Position numbers and translations under genes: made by a program
In this document: positions 35,287 through 47,534 of the stretch, piece by piece
Position numbering within the stretch: the stretch's first letter is position 1
Layout: every line of letters starts with the position of its first letter
The notes under the pieces: model-generated
Database searches by the model: none
Told to the model about the DNA's origin: nothing
Seen by the model: the letters and a program-made list of their open reading frames with translations, nothing else
Source: Drosophila pseudoobscura
Taxonomy: Eukaryota; Arthropoda; Insecta; Diptera; Drosophilidae
Assembly (NCBI RefSeq): GCF_009870125.1
Contig: NW_022881707.1
Span: 124,001-188,000 of the forward strand
Length of the DNA: 64,000 bases
Reading direction: 5' to 3'

Positions 35287-36818
35287 GCAACTGTCCTTCT
35301 TCTGTTTAGGCCTCGCCAGTTAAAACTAGCGCTTCCTCAACTGTGGTGTAGTGGCCAGTTGTGACTCTAAAACTCCAGCGAACAGTTTGGGAAGTATTGC
35401 CCTCGCGTTCAACATTAACTCTTCTTTTTTAAAACAAGATAAGAGATTGATTATAAGAGAGAAGTAGTTAAAGCTTTCACTGAAGAGCTTAAGATCTAAT
35501 TGAGAGAAGCAGCGTGGTTCTGTGGGAGTTATGTTTTAAAGCTTCACTAGAAATCGTACGATTTCTCCGTTAGTCGTGGAAGCTATGTGTAAGCTTTGCT
35601 TAGCATCGTACGATTTCTCCGTTAGTCGTGGAAGCTATGTGTAAGCTTGGCTTAGCATCGTATGATTTCCCCGTTGGTTGTGGAAGGTAAAGTTCCGATC
35701 GCAAGGGCTAATGCTAGTGATAAAACTTCTAGATGGATCATTGCTTTAGTGAAGCTGTACGAACTCGGAGGTATTTTTCTATGCAAATATATATATATAT
35801 ACAGTGAATTTGAAAACGTTGTGCAATCAAACACGTGCCAATTAAATTGAAGTTCTGGTGGATTGTATTATTCGGTTTGGTTTAAAGAAGACAAGAGGTA
35901 TTTGAATCGTACAATAGTGAAACAGTTTTAACAGTCTCGTATCCTAGGACTGGGAATCTTACTACGTTCGACATCGGGAAAGAGAAAAAGTACCAACTGA
36001 CCCCTCCAATAACGAAGTCGTCAAAGTCCATCGATTTCTTAGTAGATCTGGGAAAGGCCTCGGATTTCCCAGGAACCAGCATCTACCTAAACCAACGATA
36101 ACCACAACCAAATAAACTAGCAAAAGCCGTCCGAAGATATACTAGAGTGAAATTTGAAGTTATGTGGAGGCATACTTAAACTGATGTACTTCTTGGAGTA
36201 AGACGACAAGAATGGTCTTCTGGCGAATTCGGAGAAACTAATATGCCGCACTCGTCACCCTTCTCGCTTACGAGTTAAGCGCGCGGCTAAAGCTTTCGCA
36301 CGTAGTTTCTTCGTTGTGTGTGTAGTGATTTCCAAACTGGGGAAATAAAAACATTATTCTGCTGCGATCCACACTGCCGTTTAACAGTCGTCGTATCAAA
36401 ATGTACCCAACGTATCAATTTTGAGTCTCTTTATGAGATTTTCCATTTTCTTTGTTTTATTAAAGATTAAATTCCGTACTAGCTATTCATCTTAGTTCTG
36501 TATTGTATAGACGTTAAGAGAAAAACAAACAATGTATATAATGACCCATAATTAAAATCAGCGCAAGTGAAAGCCACATAGTTTTAAGATCAGCCGTTAA
36601 GTTGCGAATCGTCGTCGAACTGGTATGGAAATGATATAATCGGTGTTTCATCCGAATTAGAAGTGAAGACATGTATATTCATAATTTTTCTCATTTCCTC
36701 AGAATATGTTCCCACGTCGCCCCTTGAGCTCAACGGACACGCCGGATATTTCGTATAAAGTATGAGTGAGTTACGAGCTTCCTTAAACGGAGATCTCGAG
36801 TATTTTCAAAGTATATAT

Positions 36819-37414
36819 AGTGACATATCCATAATTCCCCACATCCCATACACATTATGTTTATGTACAATTCATCCACCCCATCCACACAAGTAACAGG
36901 ACCCCACTCAAGAATCAATAACTGTTTCTTCCCATACTCCAAGCTAGGGCCCCCCATAATATAAACAATGGACCACATTGTTTCAGCAACATTAGAATCA
37001 CGCCACTCTCGAGAAATCGATTCTTTAGAATCACGCCACTCATGAGGACCAATCAAAGCTAGACATAAAACCAAGGAGTATCACATTCCTAGCTCCGTCA
37101 TGTAATGCAACACCGATCGCCAGCAGTGGATGCCTTTCATCAAAGCCGACGCATCCCCAAATATCGATCCAGGCACGTACGCCACCGACACGAAGATGCA
37201 GCCGAGGAAAGCAACGCCCGAAGCCAGAGTCGGGAGTTCCAAGAGAAGGGCTCATGGAAACTAGCCAGCAGCAGAGAGATCAGTTCCGTTTGAGACCAGC
37301 AGACCGAAAGTCAAGTCGGGGAATTCATTTAAATCTTGTGACATAAAGATATTTAAGTTTGTAAAATAAAAGTATTTTTTTAAAAACTTAAAATCGAGTT
37401 GCGGATATTTAACT
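36819..37414 (+). repeat. B 5' LTR
   Basis: 596 bp, seemingly identical to 42825-43420. AATAAA at 37365-37370 lies close to the LTR end, which suits a polyadenylation signal. Confidence 0.93.
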
Positions 37415-37431
37415 GGCGCAGTCGGTAGGAT
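37414..37431 (+). other. B primer-binding site, tRNA-Ser
   Basis: TGGCGCAGTCGGTAGGAT is complementary to the 3' end of an insect tRNA-Ser, as in 17.6/297-type elements. Its first T is also the last base of the LTR. Confidence 0.85.
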
Positions 37432-37720
37432 TTCGTTTAAAATTAACACCTATATTTCGGTAATGGTCAGCTTGTGTAATTTATAATTACTGTGATCACG
37501 TAATCCCGGAATTGTTAATAAAATTGTGAAATCCGCCAAAGAACCTATGTGCTGCAAGCACATACGATTTGCAAAACTAATTTAAGTGAACTGAAGTAAG
37601 CGGAGATAGTGAATCACCAAGGACAGTGAAACACTTAATACAAAATCAAAAAAAACTTACAAGTGAACCAAAATAAAGTTAAAAACTACAACAAAACAAA
37701 ACCCAATCAACACCAACAAC

Positions 37721-38677
37721 ATGGCGTTACCACCACTATCATTGAGCGAAATCCACTTGAACCAGGCACTGCTGTCGATCCGACAAATACCTGCCTATGA
37801 CGGTTCATCTGGACAGCTAAGCTCATTTATCAAACGAATCGAATATGTATGCGGATTATATCCAACTGAAGATCTTCGCCAACAAAGGATCCTATTTGGA
37901 GCGACCGAGATCCAACTGTCAGGAGAGGCACAACGCATATCGCAAATGACACAACCCAACACGTGGCTCGAACTGAAGACGGCGCTGATCAACGAGTTCA
38001 AAAATCACACACCATATGAAGAACTCTTACGACAACTATACACCACCAGATTCAACGGCAGTCTTCGTAAGTTTATAGAAGAATTAGAGATAAAAGCATT
38101 ATTAATAAACAATAAGCTAAACTTAGAAAACATACCAGAAAATAATGTCATTTATAAAAACGCTTTGAACAACACAATTAAAGATGTCATTACTCGAAAA
38201 CTTCCTGACAGAATGTTCATGACCTTAGCAAGAAAAGATATTACCACATTGTCTAATCTTAAGAAGGCAGCACAAGAAGAAGGATTGTACGAATCTAGTA
38301 CAACAGATGCAGGTACAAATAAAGATCAATCGAAATCGTCTCAATCAAATCGAAAGAATGTTGGAAACTATTATCCAAATTATAATACTACTAACTATCA
38401 CAATCAAACTCAGAGTTCATCTGGAACAGGTCAGACGAATCGAACAAATCAAAATCAAAATTCCCAAAATCCTGGATTATACAATGAGTTCAAAAATTCC
38501 TTGAATCAAGGTAGGGCTCAGAATCCATTCAATCAGCAAATATTTCAAAACCAAGCTAGTGGGAGTGGACCCAACCAACCTACTAAAAGAGGGAGGGAGA
38601 GCCAGAGTGGCCAAACGAAGATGGACGTAAATTTTCATCAAGCCGCCTCGGAAGAAACCGAGGAGGACCCTATATAA
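37721..38677 (+). CDS. gag: B Gag, 318 residues
   Basis: The ATG at 37721 in the context aacATGGC follows a ~290-nt leader. The N-terminal two thirds (to about residue 190) are helical and capsid-like (IPAYDGSSGQLSSFIKR, LRQLYTTRFNGSLRKFIEELE). The C-terminal third is rich in Asn, Gln and Ser, with an acidic end. There is no CCHC knuckle, as is normal for errantivirus Gag. The frame is intact. Pol follows in the -1 frame, overlapping the end of gag. Confidence 0.88.
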   Translation: MALPPLSLSEIHLNQALLSIRQIPAYDGSSGQLSSFIKRIEYVCGLYPTEDLRQQRILFGATEIQLSGEAQRISQMTQPNTWLELKTALINEFKNHTPYEELLRQLYTTRFNGSLRKFIEELEIKALLINNKLNLENIPENNVIYKNALNNTIKDVITRKLPDRMFMTLARKDITTLSNLKKAAQEEGLYESSTTDAGTNKDQSKSSQSNRKNVGNYYPNYNTTNYHNQTQSSSGTGQTNRTNQNQNSQNPGLYNEFKNSLNQGRAQNPFNQQIFQNQASGSGPNQPTKRGRESQSGQTKMDVNFHQAASEETEEDPI

Positions 38678-41600
38678 ACATTACCATTAATAAAAGAATA
38701 TTAAGGTGTATCGCTGACTCGGGATCATCGATCAACATCATGAAAGAAAATTACACAGATTCCGAGATAAAAGACGATAACCTTACGGTCCATACCATCA
38801 ATGGACCTGTCCGTTTAACTAAGAGTATAATGAGGAATGCGAACAAAACATGTCCGTCCGAACAAAAGTTCTACATACATAACTTTTCCGAAAATTATGA
38901 TATTTTATTAGGAAGAGAATACTTGATGGCAAGTAAAGCCGTCATCGATTACAGAAATGACACTGTAACACTAGGAGCTAGGTCGTACCCAATCATTCAG
39001 AGTGGAGAAGCTATTGAAGCCGGCAAGACCGCACAGAAGTGCACTGATCCCTCTACAAAAGAAGAGAAGATCGCACCTAAGTGCCTTGACCCATCTCCAG
39101 AGGGAGATCAATACTTCGCTTCCGCTCTAGACAGTGAATTAAGGGAATGTAATCAATTAAGATTGGAACACTTAAACGACGAAGAGAGGGAAGAGTTAAA
39201 GAAGGTCTTATATGAGTTTAAGGATGTGCAGTACAGAGAAGGTGACAATTTGACTTTCACAAGTACAATCAAGCACGAGATCAAAACTCAACATGAAGAC
39301 CCGGTCTACAGACGACCATACAAATATGCCCAGATACATGATCAGGAGGTAAACCAGCAAATCAAAGATATGATCAGGCAGGGAATAATTCGAAAGTCGA
39401 ATTCTCCTTACTGCTCGCCCATATCTATGATTCCGAAGAAGATAGATGCTTCAGGAAAGCAAAAATATCGAATGGTAGTAGACTATAGAAGTCTAAATGA
39501 AATAACAGTTAAGGACAAATTCCCAACTCCAAGAATGGATGAAATCCTAGACAAACTAGGTAAATGTCAGTATTTTACGACAATCGATTTAGCAAAAGGT
39601 TTCCATCAAATACCCATGGAACCTAGCTCAATCCCCAAAACTGCGTTCTCCACTAAGCATGGACATTACGAGTTCACTCGTATGCCCTTTGGGCTAACCA
39701 CTGCCCCAGCTACCTTCCAAAGATGTATGAACAATCTGCTAGAAGAGTTAATCTTCAAAGATTGCTTTGTATACTTAGATGACATCATTATATTTTCCAC
39801 TTAATTGGAAGAACACTTGTTGTCACTAAGGAGAGTATTTGGAAAGTTGAGAGACGCCAACTTGAAGCTACAAATGGATAAATGTGAATTCATGAAAAAG
39901 GAAACTGAATTCCTAGGTCATGTAGTCACTACTGAAGGAATAGTACCAAATCCAGGCAAAATCTCTGCCATTGTCAAATTTCCAATACCAGAAACGACTA
40001 AACAAATAAAGTCATTCTTAGGTCTGTGCGGGTTCTACAGGAAATTCATTCCTAATTTTGCAAACATAGCAAAACCCATGACACTCAAACTAAAGAAAGG
40101 AGCTGTCATAGACCCCAAGGAAGAAAAGTACGTCGAGGCATTTGAGAGACTAAAAGTACTCATCACCTCAGACCCTATCCTTGCGTTCCCAGACTTTGAC
40201 AAAATGTTCACGGTAACAACCGACGCTAGTAACATAGCATTGGGAGCGGTTTTGTCACAAGAACACAAACCGATCTGCTACGCTAGCAGAACCCTAAATG
40301 AACATGAAATAAACTATTCAGCCATCGAAAAGGAATTATTAGCGATCGTATGGGCAACCAAGTATTTCCGTTCATACCTGTTCGGTAGAACATTCGAGAT
40401 ACAAAGCGATCATAAACCCTTGATTTGGTTGAACAACCTCAAGGAGCCAAATATGAAATTACAAAGGTGCAAAATAAAACTGAATGAGTTTTATTTTAAA
40501 ATGAAATATCTACCAGGCAAAGAAAATCATGTAGCTGATGCCGTATCAAGGGTAAAGATTAATGAAAATCTCCTGGAAGAAGCTTCCAATAGCGTTGGTG
40601 CAACTGTACATAGCGCACAGGAAGACAATCTAAATCACATTGCTATCACGGAAAGACCAATTAACTATTACAATCGGCAAATTGAGCTAATAAAAGGCAA
40701 TGAAGATAAGGTAGAAACAATTCGTTATTTTCACAAGCTAATCATCAAGATCACGTATAAGGAAATGACTAACACCTTAGCGAAGGATATAATAAAGGAA
40801 TATCTATGCACCGAAAAGAGCGCATTATATTTCCATAACGAAACAGATTGTCCTCCATTCCAAAAAGCCTATTTAGAAATCATTAATTCTAACAATATAA
40901 CCAAAGCTATTAAATCAAGCACGAAACTCCTAGATATTCAGAATTACGCTGAATTTAAAGAAACCATATTAAAGAATCATAAAGGCTTACTCCATCCAGG
41001 GATAGAGAAAACCGTCAATTGGTTTAGGGGAAAATACTATTACCCGGATTATCAAAAACTAATCCAAAACATCATAAACGAATGTCCTACTTGTAATATT
41101 GCCAAAACAGAGCATAGAAATACGAAGTTGGCATTCGAAACTACACCGGAAATACTGAACATCAGAGAGAAATACGTCATGGATTTCTATATGGTTGGTA
41201 ACCAACAGTTCCTATCATGTATTGACGTATACTCGAAGTTTGCCACTCTTGTAGAAGTAAAAAGTCGTGACTGGTTAGAAGCAAAAAGAGCCATCATGAA
41301 AGTTTTTAACGAGATGGGCAAACCAATTGAAATCAAAGCCGATAAAGATTCAGCTTTTATGTGCACAGCATTGCAAGCATGGCTGAATGCGGAAAACGTC
41401 AAAATAGAGATCACTTCCAGCAAAAATGGAATATCTGACGTAGAAAGATTTCATAAAACAGTAAATGAAAAATTAAGAATAATATCTAGCGAGGATAACA
41501 CAGAAGATAGATTCACGAAGTTTGAATTAATTCTTTATACTTATAATCATAAAACCAAACATAATACAACAAATAGGACACCAGCTGATATATTCATTTA

Positions 41601-41907
41601 TGCAGGCTCACCTGATTATGACACACAACTAAATAAAGTGAATAAAATCACTCAATTAAATAAAAACCGCATAGAGTATGAAGTAGATACCCGCTATAAA
41701 CTATCACCTCTAGTTAAGTCTAAGGTAACAAATCCTTTCAAAAGGACGGGTGAAATTAGACAGGTAGACGAAAAACATTATGAAGAAAAGAATAGGGGTA
41801 GGAAAATAACTCATTATAAATCAAAATTCAAGAAAAAGAAGAAATCTAATAGAAGCAAATATAATAATTCCAGAGAAACCGAGGAAGTTAATGGAATCAG
41901 CAAATAG
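38670..41907 (+). pseudogene. pol: B Pol with TAA in RT
   Basis: This is the -1 frame relative to gag. The protease core is ADSGSS (38716-38733). The RT contains DYRSLNEITVKDKFPTPRMD and the YLDD active site (39775-39786). A TAA at 39802-39804 follows shortly after the YLDD box, and the same frame continues at once. Next come RNase H (TTDASN, SAIEKELLAIVW, SDHKPL), an integrase zinc module ending CPTC, and an integrase core with Asp in VMDFYM, Asp in KADKDSAF and Glu in SDVERFHKT. It stops at 41905-41907 after a basic tail. Only one nonsense codon is visible. Confidence 0.9.
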
Positions 41908-42797
41908 AAATTTTGATATTCAATCTACAACATTTCACAGAATATATCGAAGATATAGAACTAGGTATGCAATTAACTAGGCTCGGTATATTTAATCCAA
42001 AATTATTAAAACAAGACTACCTGGAACAAATAAATTCTGAGAAAATACTAAATATAAAAACCTCCACATGGCTAAAATCCGATACCAACGAAATTCTAAT
42101 AATTTCCAACATTCCCAAAGACATTACAAAAGTACCAATCTATAAAATCGTTCCGTATCCAGACGAATTAAATAACATGTTAACAGATATGACATACGAC
42201 AAGTACTACATAAAAAATGAAGAAGTATTTGTTAAAGAAACTAGATTGAAAACCAATGACAATTGTATAAAAGGAATTTTAATGCAAACTCCCACTAAAT
42301 GTCCATATTCCAAAACATTTCAAAACTTTCAAATAAACTTTATTGAACCCAATATACTAATCACGTGGAATCTTCCAAAAACAACGCTAAATCAGAATTG
42401 TGTAAACCAAGAAATCATAGCGGAAGGAAATACCATTATAAAAATCTACAACTGTTCAATCCAATTAAATGAATTTACAATATCAAACACAATGTTAGAT
42501 TTTGCCCAGAATGTTTATGTCAACAACAACATAACTAAAATAAAACCACTGTCGTATGTCCAAACTAATGAAATAATTATGCAATACACCACATATAGTA
42601 ACCTATTACAAATAAGTCTACTAATTTCATTTGTCATAATTATATTAGTACTACTAAGTTATGTAGCTGTTAAATTTACGAAAACTTCTAAAAGAGTCAC
42701 GGTTAAATGTATAAACCCTATAATAGAAGCAGAAGAGGAACCAACCTCAGCCACCGCACTTGACACCCCGTCACTATACCCGAGGGTAATCGCCTAG
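41892..42797 (+). pseudogene. env: B env-like frame, C-terminal part only
   Basis: An open frame of about 300 codons begins just before the pol stop and has no early ATG (the first in-frame Met is ~19 residues after the TTG at 41913). It matches the general layout of the C-terminal part of errantivirus Env: a stem region, a hydrophobic membrane segment (residues ~231-255 counted from 41913) and a ~39-residue cytoplasmic tail. Errantivirus Env proteins are usually nearly 500 residues, so the N-terminal part, with signal peptide, cleavage site and fusion region, is absent. Either it was deleted or a spliced message supplies a start. As it stands it is not a complete entry protein. Confidence 0.75.
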
Positions 42798-42824
42798 GGA
42801 CAGGCTAATAACAAACGTTGGGGG

Positions 42825-43420
42825 AGTGACATATCCATAATTCCCCACATCCCATACACATTATGTTTATGTACAATTCATCCACCCCATCCACACAAGT
42901 AACAGGACCCCACTCAAGAATCAATAACTGTTTCTTCCCATACTCCAAGCTAGGGCCCCCCATAATATAAACAATGGACCACATTGTTTCAGCAACATTA
43001 GAATCACGCCACTCTCGAGAAATCGATTCTTTAGAATCACGCCACTCATGAGGACCAATCAAAGCTAGACATAAAACCAAGGAGTATCACATTCCTAGCT
43101 CCGTCATGTAATGCAACACCGATCGCCAGCAGTGGATGCCTTTCATCAAAGCCGACGCATCCCCAAATATCGATCCAGGCACGTACGCCACCGACACGAA
43201 GATGCAGCCGAGGAAAGCAACGCCCGAAGCCAGAGTCGGGAGTTCCAAGAGAAGGGCTCATGGAAACTAGCCAGCAGCAGAGAGATCAGTTCCGTTTGAG
43301 ACCAGCAGACCGAAAGTCAAGTCGGGGAATTCATTTAAATCTTGTGACATAAAGATATTTAAGTTTGTAAAATAAAAGTATTTTTTTAAAAACTTAAAAT
43401 CGAGTTGCGGATATTTAACT
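42825..43420 (+). repeat. B 3' LTR
   Basis: 596 bp, matching 36819-37414 with no difference seen. It is preceded by a short G-rich tract (gttggggg) that would serve as the plus-strand primer. Confidence 0.93.
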
Positions 43421-44260
43421 ATATATACGTCTTGTAAAACTTCTATTGCGGTATGTTGAACAACCATATACATACGTGCGATAATTAAAGCCGATCGGCT
43501 AGTAATTTTTCTTTCACGCTTGCCTTCTTTTATATTATTATCATATTTTTTTCTATTCTTTCCAATTTAATTTCTTTTACGCCATATTCTCTACACATAC
43601 ATAAGTCCTATATACATATACATATACATTTATAACTAGATATAAATTGTTATTATTTCCTCTTTCTCTATCTAATTACTTTGTATTAAGTTTATGCATA
43701 TCCAGAAAATCATGAAGTCCAAACCCGTAAATTTTGAATTATTAAATGATAATTAGTAGATAATAATGGAACATTAAACCTTTTGTGTTTGTCCTGAGTA
43801 GAGCCTGAGGCAGTCCGATGATCGAATAGAGATACGCTTGATTAGGGTTATGCTGTCGATTAAACGGCATACTAAAGGTAGGGAGGGTAGAGAAGGGGTC
43901 AAAGTCATCTGAGTTCCCCGAGAGCGGCGGAATATAGCCTGACTATTTGTCGGTAGTCGGTTAGCCAGTTAGTTAAAATTCCCATTCTTTTCTTTTTTTG
44001 ATTTCTTTTATAGAGTTCCTTTTGAACATTAAATCAAGTGTACCTAAAACATCTTTGCGAATGTGTTCGTATGGCAAATAGGAGAGTAGGAAAGATCCCA
44101 CGACATTCCGGCGAGCTAGTTAGAGCATAGCTAGAGGTACACGTTCCGAAATCCTGCTATACTATTGGTGTCTGACCGTCAAAAAATGTAGGTACAACCT
44201 CCATCCGTACATACAATCTCACACCTCTAAGAATAAGAATTTCTTGCGCATTACATAGAT

Positions 44261-44278
44261 TGGCGCCCAACGTGGGGC
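44261..44278 (+). other. A4 primer-binding site, tRNA-Lys(CUU)
   Basis: A perfect TGGCGCCCAACGTGGGGC, 5 nt after LTR3. Confidence 0.92.
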
Positions 44279-44865
44279 CAGAGTACTAGTTACTACTGGT
44301 TAAAACCCCCAAAAAACTTAGCTCGTTGCAATTTTAAATTCCACATTAAAATTAATAAGTCCAGTCCAACTACCGTAACGGAGGATATTGATGGAATTTT
44401 GGGTTTAAGATTCTGAGTTTCGGAACACCTAACCAAATAGAATCCGCCAGGTAGCAAGGGATGGAAAATTGTTATATTTTTATTTAAGGTTACCAGAATT
44501 AATTTGCGAATATACGACAGCTATTCACAAAGGCGGATAGGTCGGCCAAATTATGATAGGATAACCCCAAAAGAGTTTATGAAGGAAGAGTATCGATGGC
44601 TTTCGGAAGTCTAATTTTCTAGATATAGATTTGGAAATTAGCCATTGCCAGAGTACTGACCACATAAACATACAATAGACCAATTTAGATTTCATTGAGG
44701 TTATATTCCGGCGACAAGAGAAAGCGTATATCGGACGGAATCAGGCTCGAAAAGGACAAATATTGGGTATTTAGGAAAATTTTGTAAAATTTATTGAAGT
44801 TTGGTCCTATAATTAGGGATTTCCACATTTAGTGATCAGAACTCGTATTATTGGGTTACCTTAAC
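44279..44865 (+). other. A4 leader
   Basis: Collinear with the A2 and A3 leaders; no ORF. Confidence 0.7.
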
Positions 44866-46076
44866 ATGTCACCAGTACAACGTACCCCGGGGGGCAAGGC
44901 GTCGGGTGACGGGGACGCCCGGATTGTGGTATATGACCTTAATTGACAATATTCGCGCTAAGCAAGATAAATTACCAGATTTGAAGATTCTCAATGATTA
45001 TGTCTACAAAAGAACCGAACCTGATCAGGGAAATAAGGGTGTAGATAATCTATCTTGGAAATTGTGGATTCCTAGAGAACTCACCCAAGGTGTAATCTCG
45101 CGGGCCCATGATCCGCCGAATGCCGCTCATAGTGGAGTAGGGAAAACCATCGAAAAGATCAAAAGATATTTGTTTTGGCCAAAAATGAACAAGCAAATAC
45201 GTGAGTATGTAACTCATTGCGAAGTGTGTCGTCACACCAAGCACCCGAACACCGTGTTGAAACCACCCATGGGAAAACCAATGGTGTCTGATCGTCCGTT
45301 TCAAAAACTTTATATGGATTTGCTGGGTCCATATCCCCGATCCAAGAAAGGGCATATTGGTTTACTTATTATCGTAGACCACTTCACAAAATTTCATTTC
45401 CTATGCCCCCTTAGGGTGTTTACTTCCAATCGGGTGTGCGAATACCTTGAAAATTATTTGTTCTGTACATTTGGAGTCCCCGAGGTGATATTAACAGATA
45501 ACGGCTCTCAATTCGTTTCTGGAGCCTTTCAGGCTTTTCTAACCCGCTTTGGAATACAACATGTTCGGACGGCGATATATTCACCACAGGCGAATGCCAG
45601 TGAGAGACTCAATAGATCGGTGTTAGCAGCTATAAGAGCTTACATAAGCCAGGATCATTCCACTTGGGATACCAAATTACCGGAAATCAGTGCTGCTCTC
45701 AGATCCAACATTCACCAGAGCACAGGGTACTCGCCCTATTTCCTAACCTTTGGAAAAAATATGGTTCTGAATGGCAAAGACTATGAGTTGCTTCGCCGCC
45801 TAAAACTCTTATCGGAGGATAGCCGCATTAGTTATCCGGAAGCACTACAAATCATTCGCGAATCGGCAAAGAAAAAGGTGAAAGAGTCACATGAACAAAA
45901 TGCTAGGAGATATAATCTACGCTGTCGAAAAGTTGAGTTTAAGGTTGGAGAGCCAGTACTTGCCCGCAATTTCTGCCAAAGCAATGCTAGTAAAAAGTTT
46001 AATGCAAAGTTAGCGCCGGTTTTTAATTCAGCCGTGGTATCTAGACGAGTTGGCTCATCCTATTATCAACTATTTA
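44866..46076 (+). pseudogene. A4 deleted gag-pol remnant with open integrase
   Basis: It carries the same gag-to-pol deletion as A3, with the same TATATG junction (about 44929-44938) and the same small changes beside it. Here the pol frame from 44906 to 46090 is unbroken and contains the integrase zinc module and the whole D, D, E core, but no protease, RT or RNase H. The 3' end has a second deletion: pol stops matching at about 46070 (YYQL), and the sequence continues inside the LTR at ttaaaacaag (46077), so the last ~22 codons, the 3' untranslated end and about 90 nt of LTR4 are missing. Confidence 0.9.
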
Positions 46077-46439
46077 TTAAAACAAGATAAGAGATTGATT
46101 ATAAGAGAGAAGTAGTTAAAGCTTTCACTGAAGAGCTTAAGATCTAATTGAGAGAAGCAGCGTGGTTCTGTGGGAGTTATGTTTTAAAGCTTCACTAGAA
46201 ATCGTACGATTTCTCCGTTAGTCGTGGAAGCTATGTGTAAGCTTTGCTTAGCATCGTACGATTTCTCCGTTAGTCGTGGAAGCTATGTGTAAGCTTGGCT
46301 TAGCATCGTATGATTTCCCCGTTGGTTGTGGAAGGTAAAGTTCCGATCGCAAGGGCTAATGCTAGTGATAAAACTTCTAGATGGATCATTGCTTTAGTGA
46401 AGCTGTACGAACTCGGAGGTATTTTTCTATGCAAATATA

Positions 46440-46696
46440 TGTAGGGATCCTTGGTGGGCTCCCTAGAAGTGAGTAAGAATCCGCTCCAGAAACTCCATCA
46501 AATATAAGCCACACATCGTTGTATTGTCTTTATTTTAATAAATGGTTACAATAAGTTTCTTTTTCTTAACACGTTCTTCTCTGCACGTCTACTCGCTCCC
46601 GCAGTCGAACTCTTACTCACTATCGATATATCTTCCTCTACCCTTGACTATCCCTAGCGATAGATCGATACTCATTAAAGGGCTGCCAACCCTACA
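46440..46696 (-). repeat. D 3' LTR
   Basis: This 257-bp LTR pairs with 51668-51924. The sense strand has AATAAA at 46529-46534. The last seven sense codons of D pol and its stop lie inside this LTR (to 46675). No clear polypurine tract precedes it. Confidence 0.93.
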
Positions 46697-47534
46697 TTCG
46701 GCCGTCCTGACTCATCATTCGACCCGAATGATTGAGACCACATCTTCATATACTCTGCCACCGTATTGGTCTTCAAAGGCCCTTCACCATCACCCACTTT
46801 CTCAACAATGTACCGTCCATGTCTTAGTTTACGGGTCACAATATAAGGACCCAAGAATCTTCCCTTTAGCTTCAATCCGGTTCCAAATTGGGTACGCTTA
46901 ATAGCTACCATATCATTAACTTGGTACTCTTTTTCTGGTTTCCGGGACTTGTTGAATGACTTGCAATTTTCATTTTGTATCTGCACTATGTTATCTCTGG
47001 CTATCTTGCGAATTTCTTCTTTCTCCTGCTGCAGCTCTAAAATATACTCTTCCTCAACAAGCTTTTCTAAGTCACTGTCATACTTTGTCCTCATTTTGAT
47101 GCCTGTCAAAATCTTAAATGGGGATATCTTGGTACTTCTCGGAGGAGTGGAGTTTATAAACGATTGTACCCTACCAACATGCTTGTACCAGGCTTTCGGA
47201 TCTTCTGCGCAAAGCTTAGTTAACATAGTAGTAACGACCTTATTAATTCGCTCTACCTGTCCATTACCACGCGGCACTCCTGTCGCTATCACCAAATGTT
47301 GGATATCCTGTTCCTTACAATATTCCTCGAAAACATTAGCAGTAAATGCAGTGCCTCTATCCGTGATCACACGCTTCGGGTTTCCAAAAACTTCGCCCTG
47401 TTTCTGCAACCTATCAACCACATCATCAGCGCCTGTACTCTTTGTTGGATAAAGCCAGACAAATTTAGAAAAAGCGTCGACAACTACTAGGACGTGGTTA
47501 TACTGTTTCTTAGTCAACTCCATCGGTCCAATAC
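46675..47534 (-). pseudogene. pol: D pol, integrase core and C terminus
   Basis: In the frame beginning RIGPMELTKKQ this holds DAFSKF, TDRGTAF (second catalytic Asp) and GNGQVERINK (catalytic Glu), and a C-terminal domain with GRFLGPYIV, a GPY-type motif. The first catalytic Asp normally precedes GP by a few residues; that segment is missing at about 47530-47534, where the preceding frame ends in TYWTDGVD. A small frame-changing deletion therefore removed it. The frame terminates at 46675 within the 3' LTR. Confidence 0.87.

Larger units (their letters stand above)
36819..43420 (+). mobile_element. Element B: errantivirus-like (17.6/297/gypsy group) element with partial env
   Basis: This is 6602 bp. 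LTRs of 596 bp at 36819-37414 and 42825-43420 start AGTGACA and end TTAACT, and I see no difference between them. The target duplication is ATAT (36815-36818 and 43421-43424), the usual type for this group. The primer site is complementary to tRNA-Ser. Gag, Pol (-1 frame) and an Env-like frame follow in order. A TAA in RT and the missing N-terminal part of env make this copy defective. The identical LTRs point to a very recent insertion. Confidence 0.93.
35347..44255 (+). repeat. A array LTR3, split by element B
   Basis: The LTR parts are 35347-36818 and 43425-44255 (about 2303 bp without B and one ATAT). It is shared between A3 and A4. It has three 52-bp units (first near 35553). The insertion of B lies in the tatatatata tract, which is intact in the other A LTRs. 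Confidence 0.92.

Noticed and set aside
42805..43080. 91-codon minus-strand frame in the B LTR (also at 36730-37074)
   Set aside because: It is antisense within the LTR, present only because the LTR is duplicated, and has a different 5' extension in each copy.
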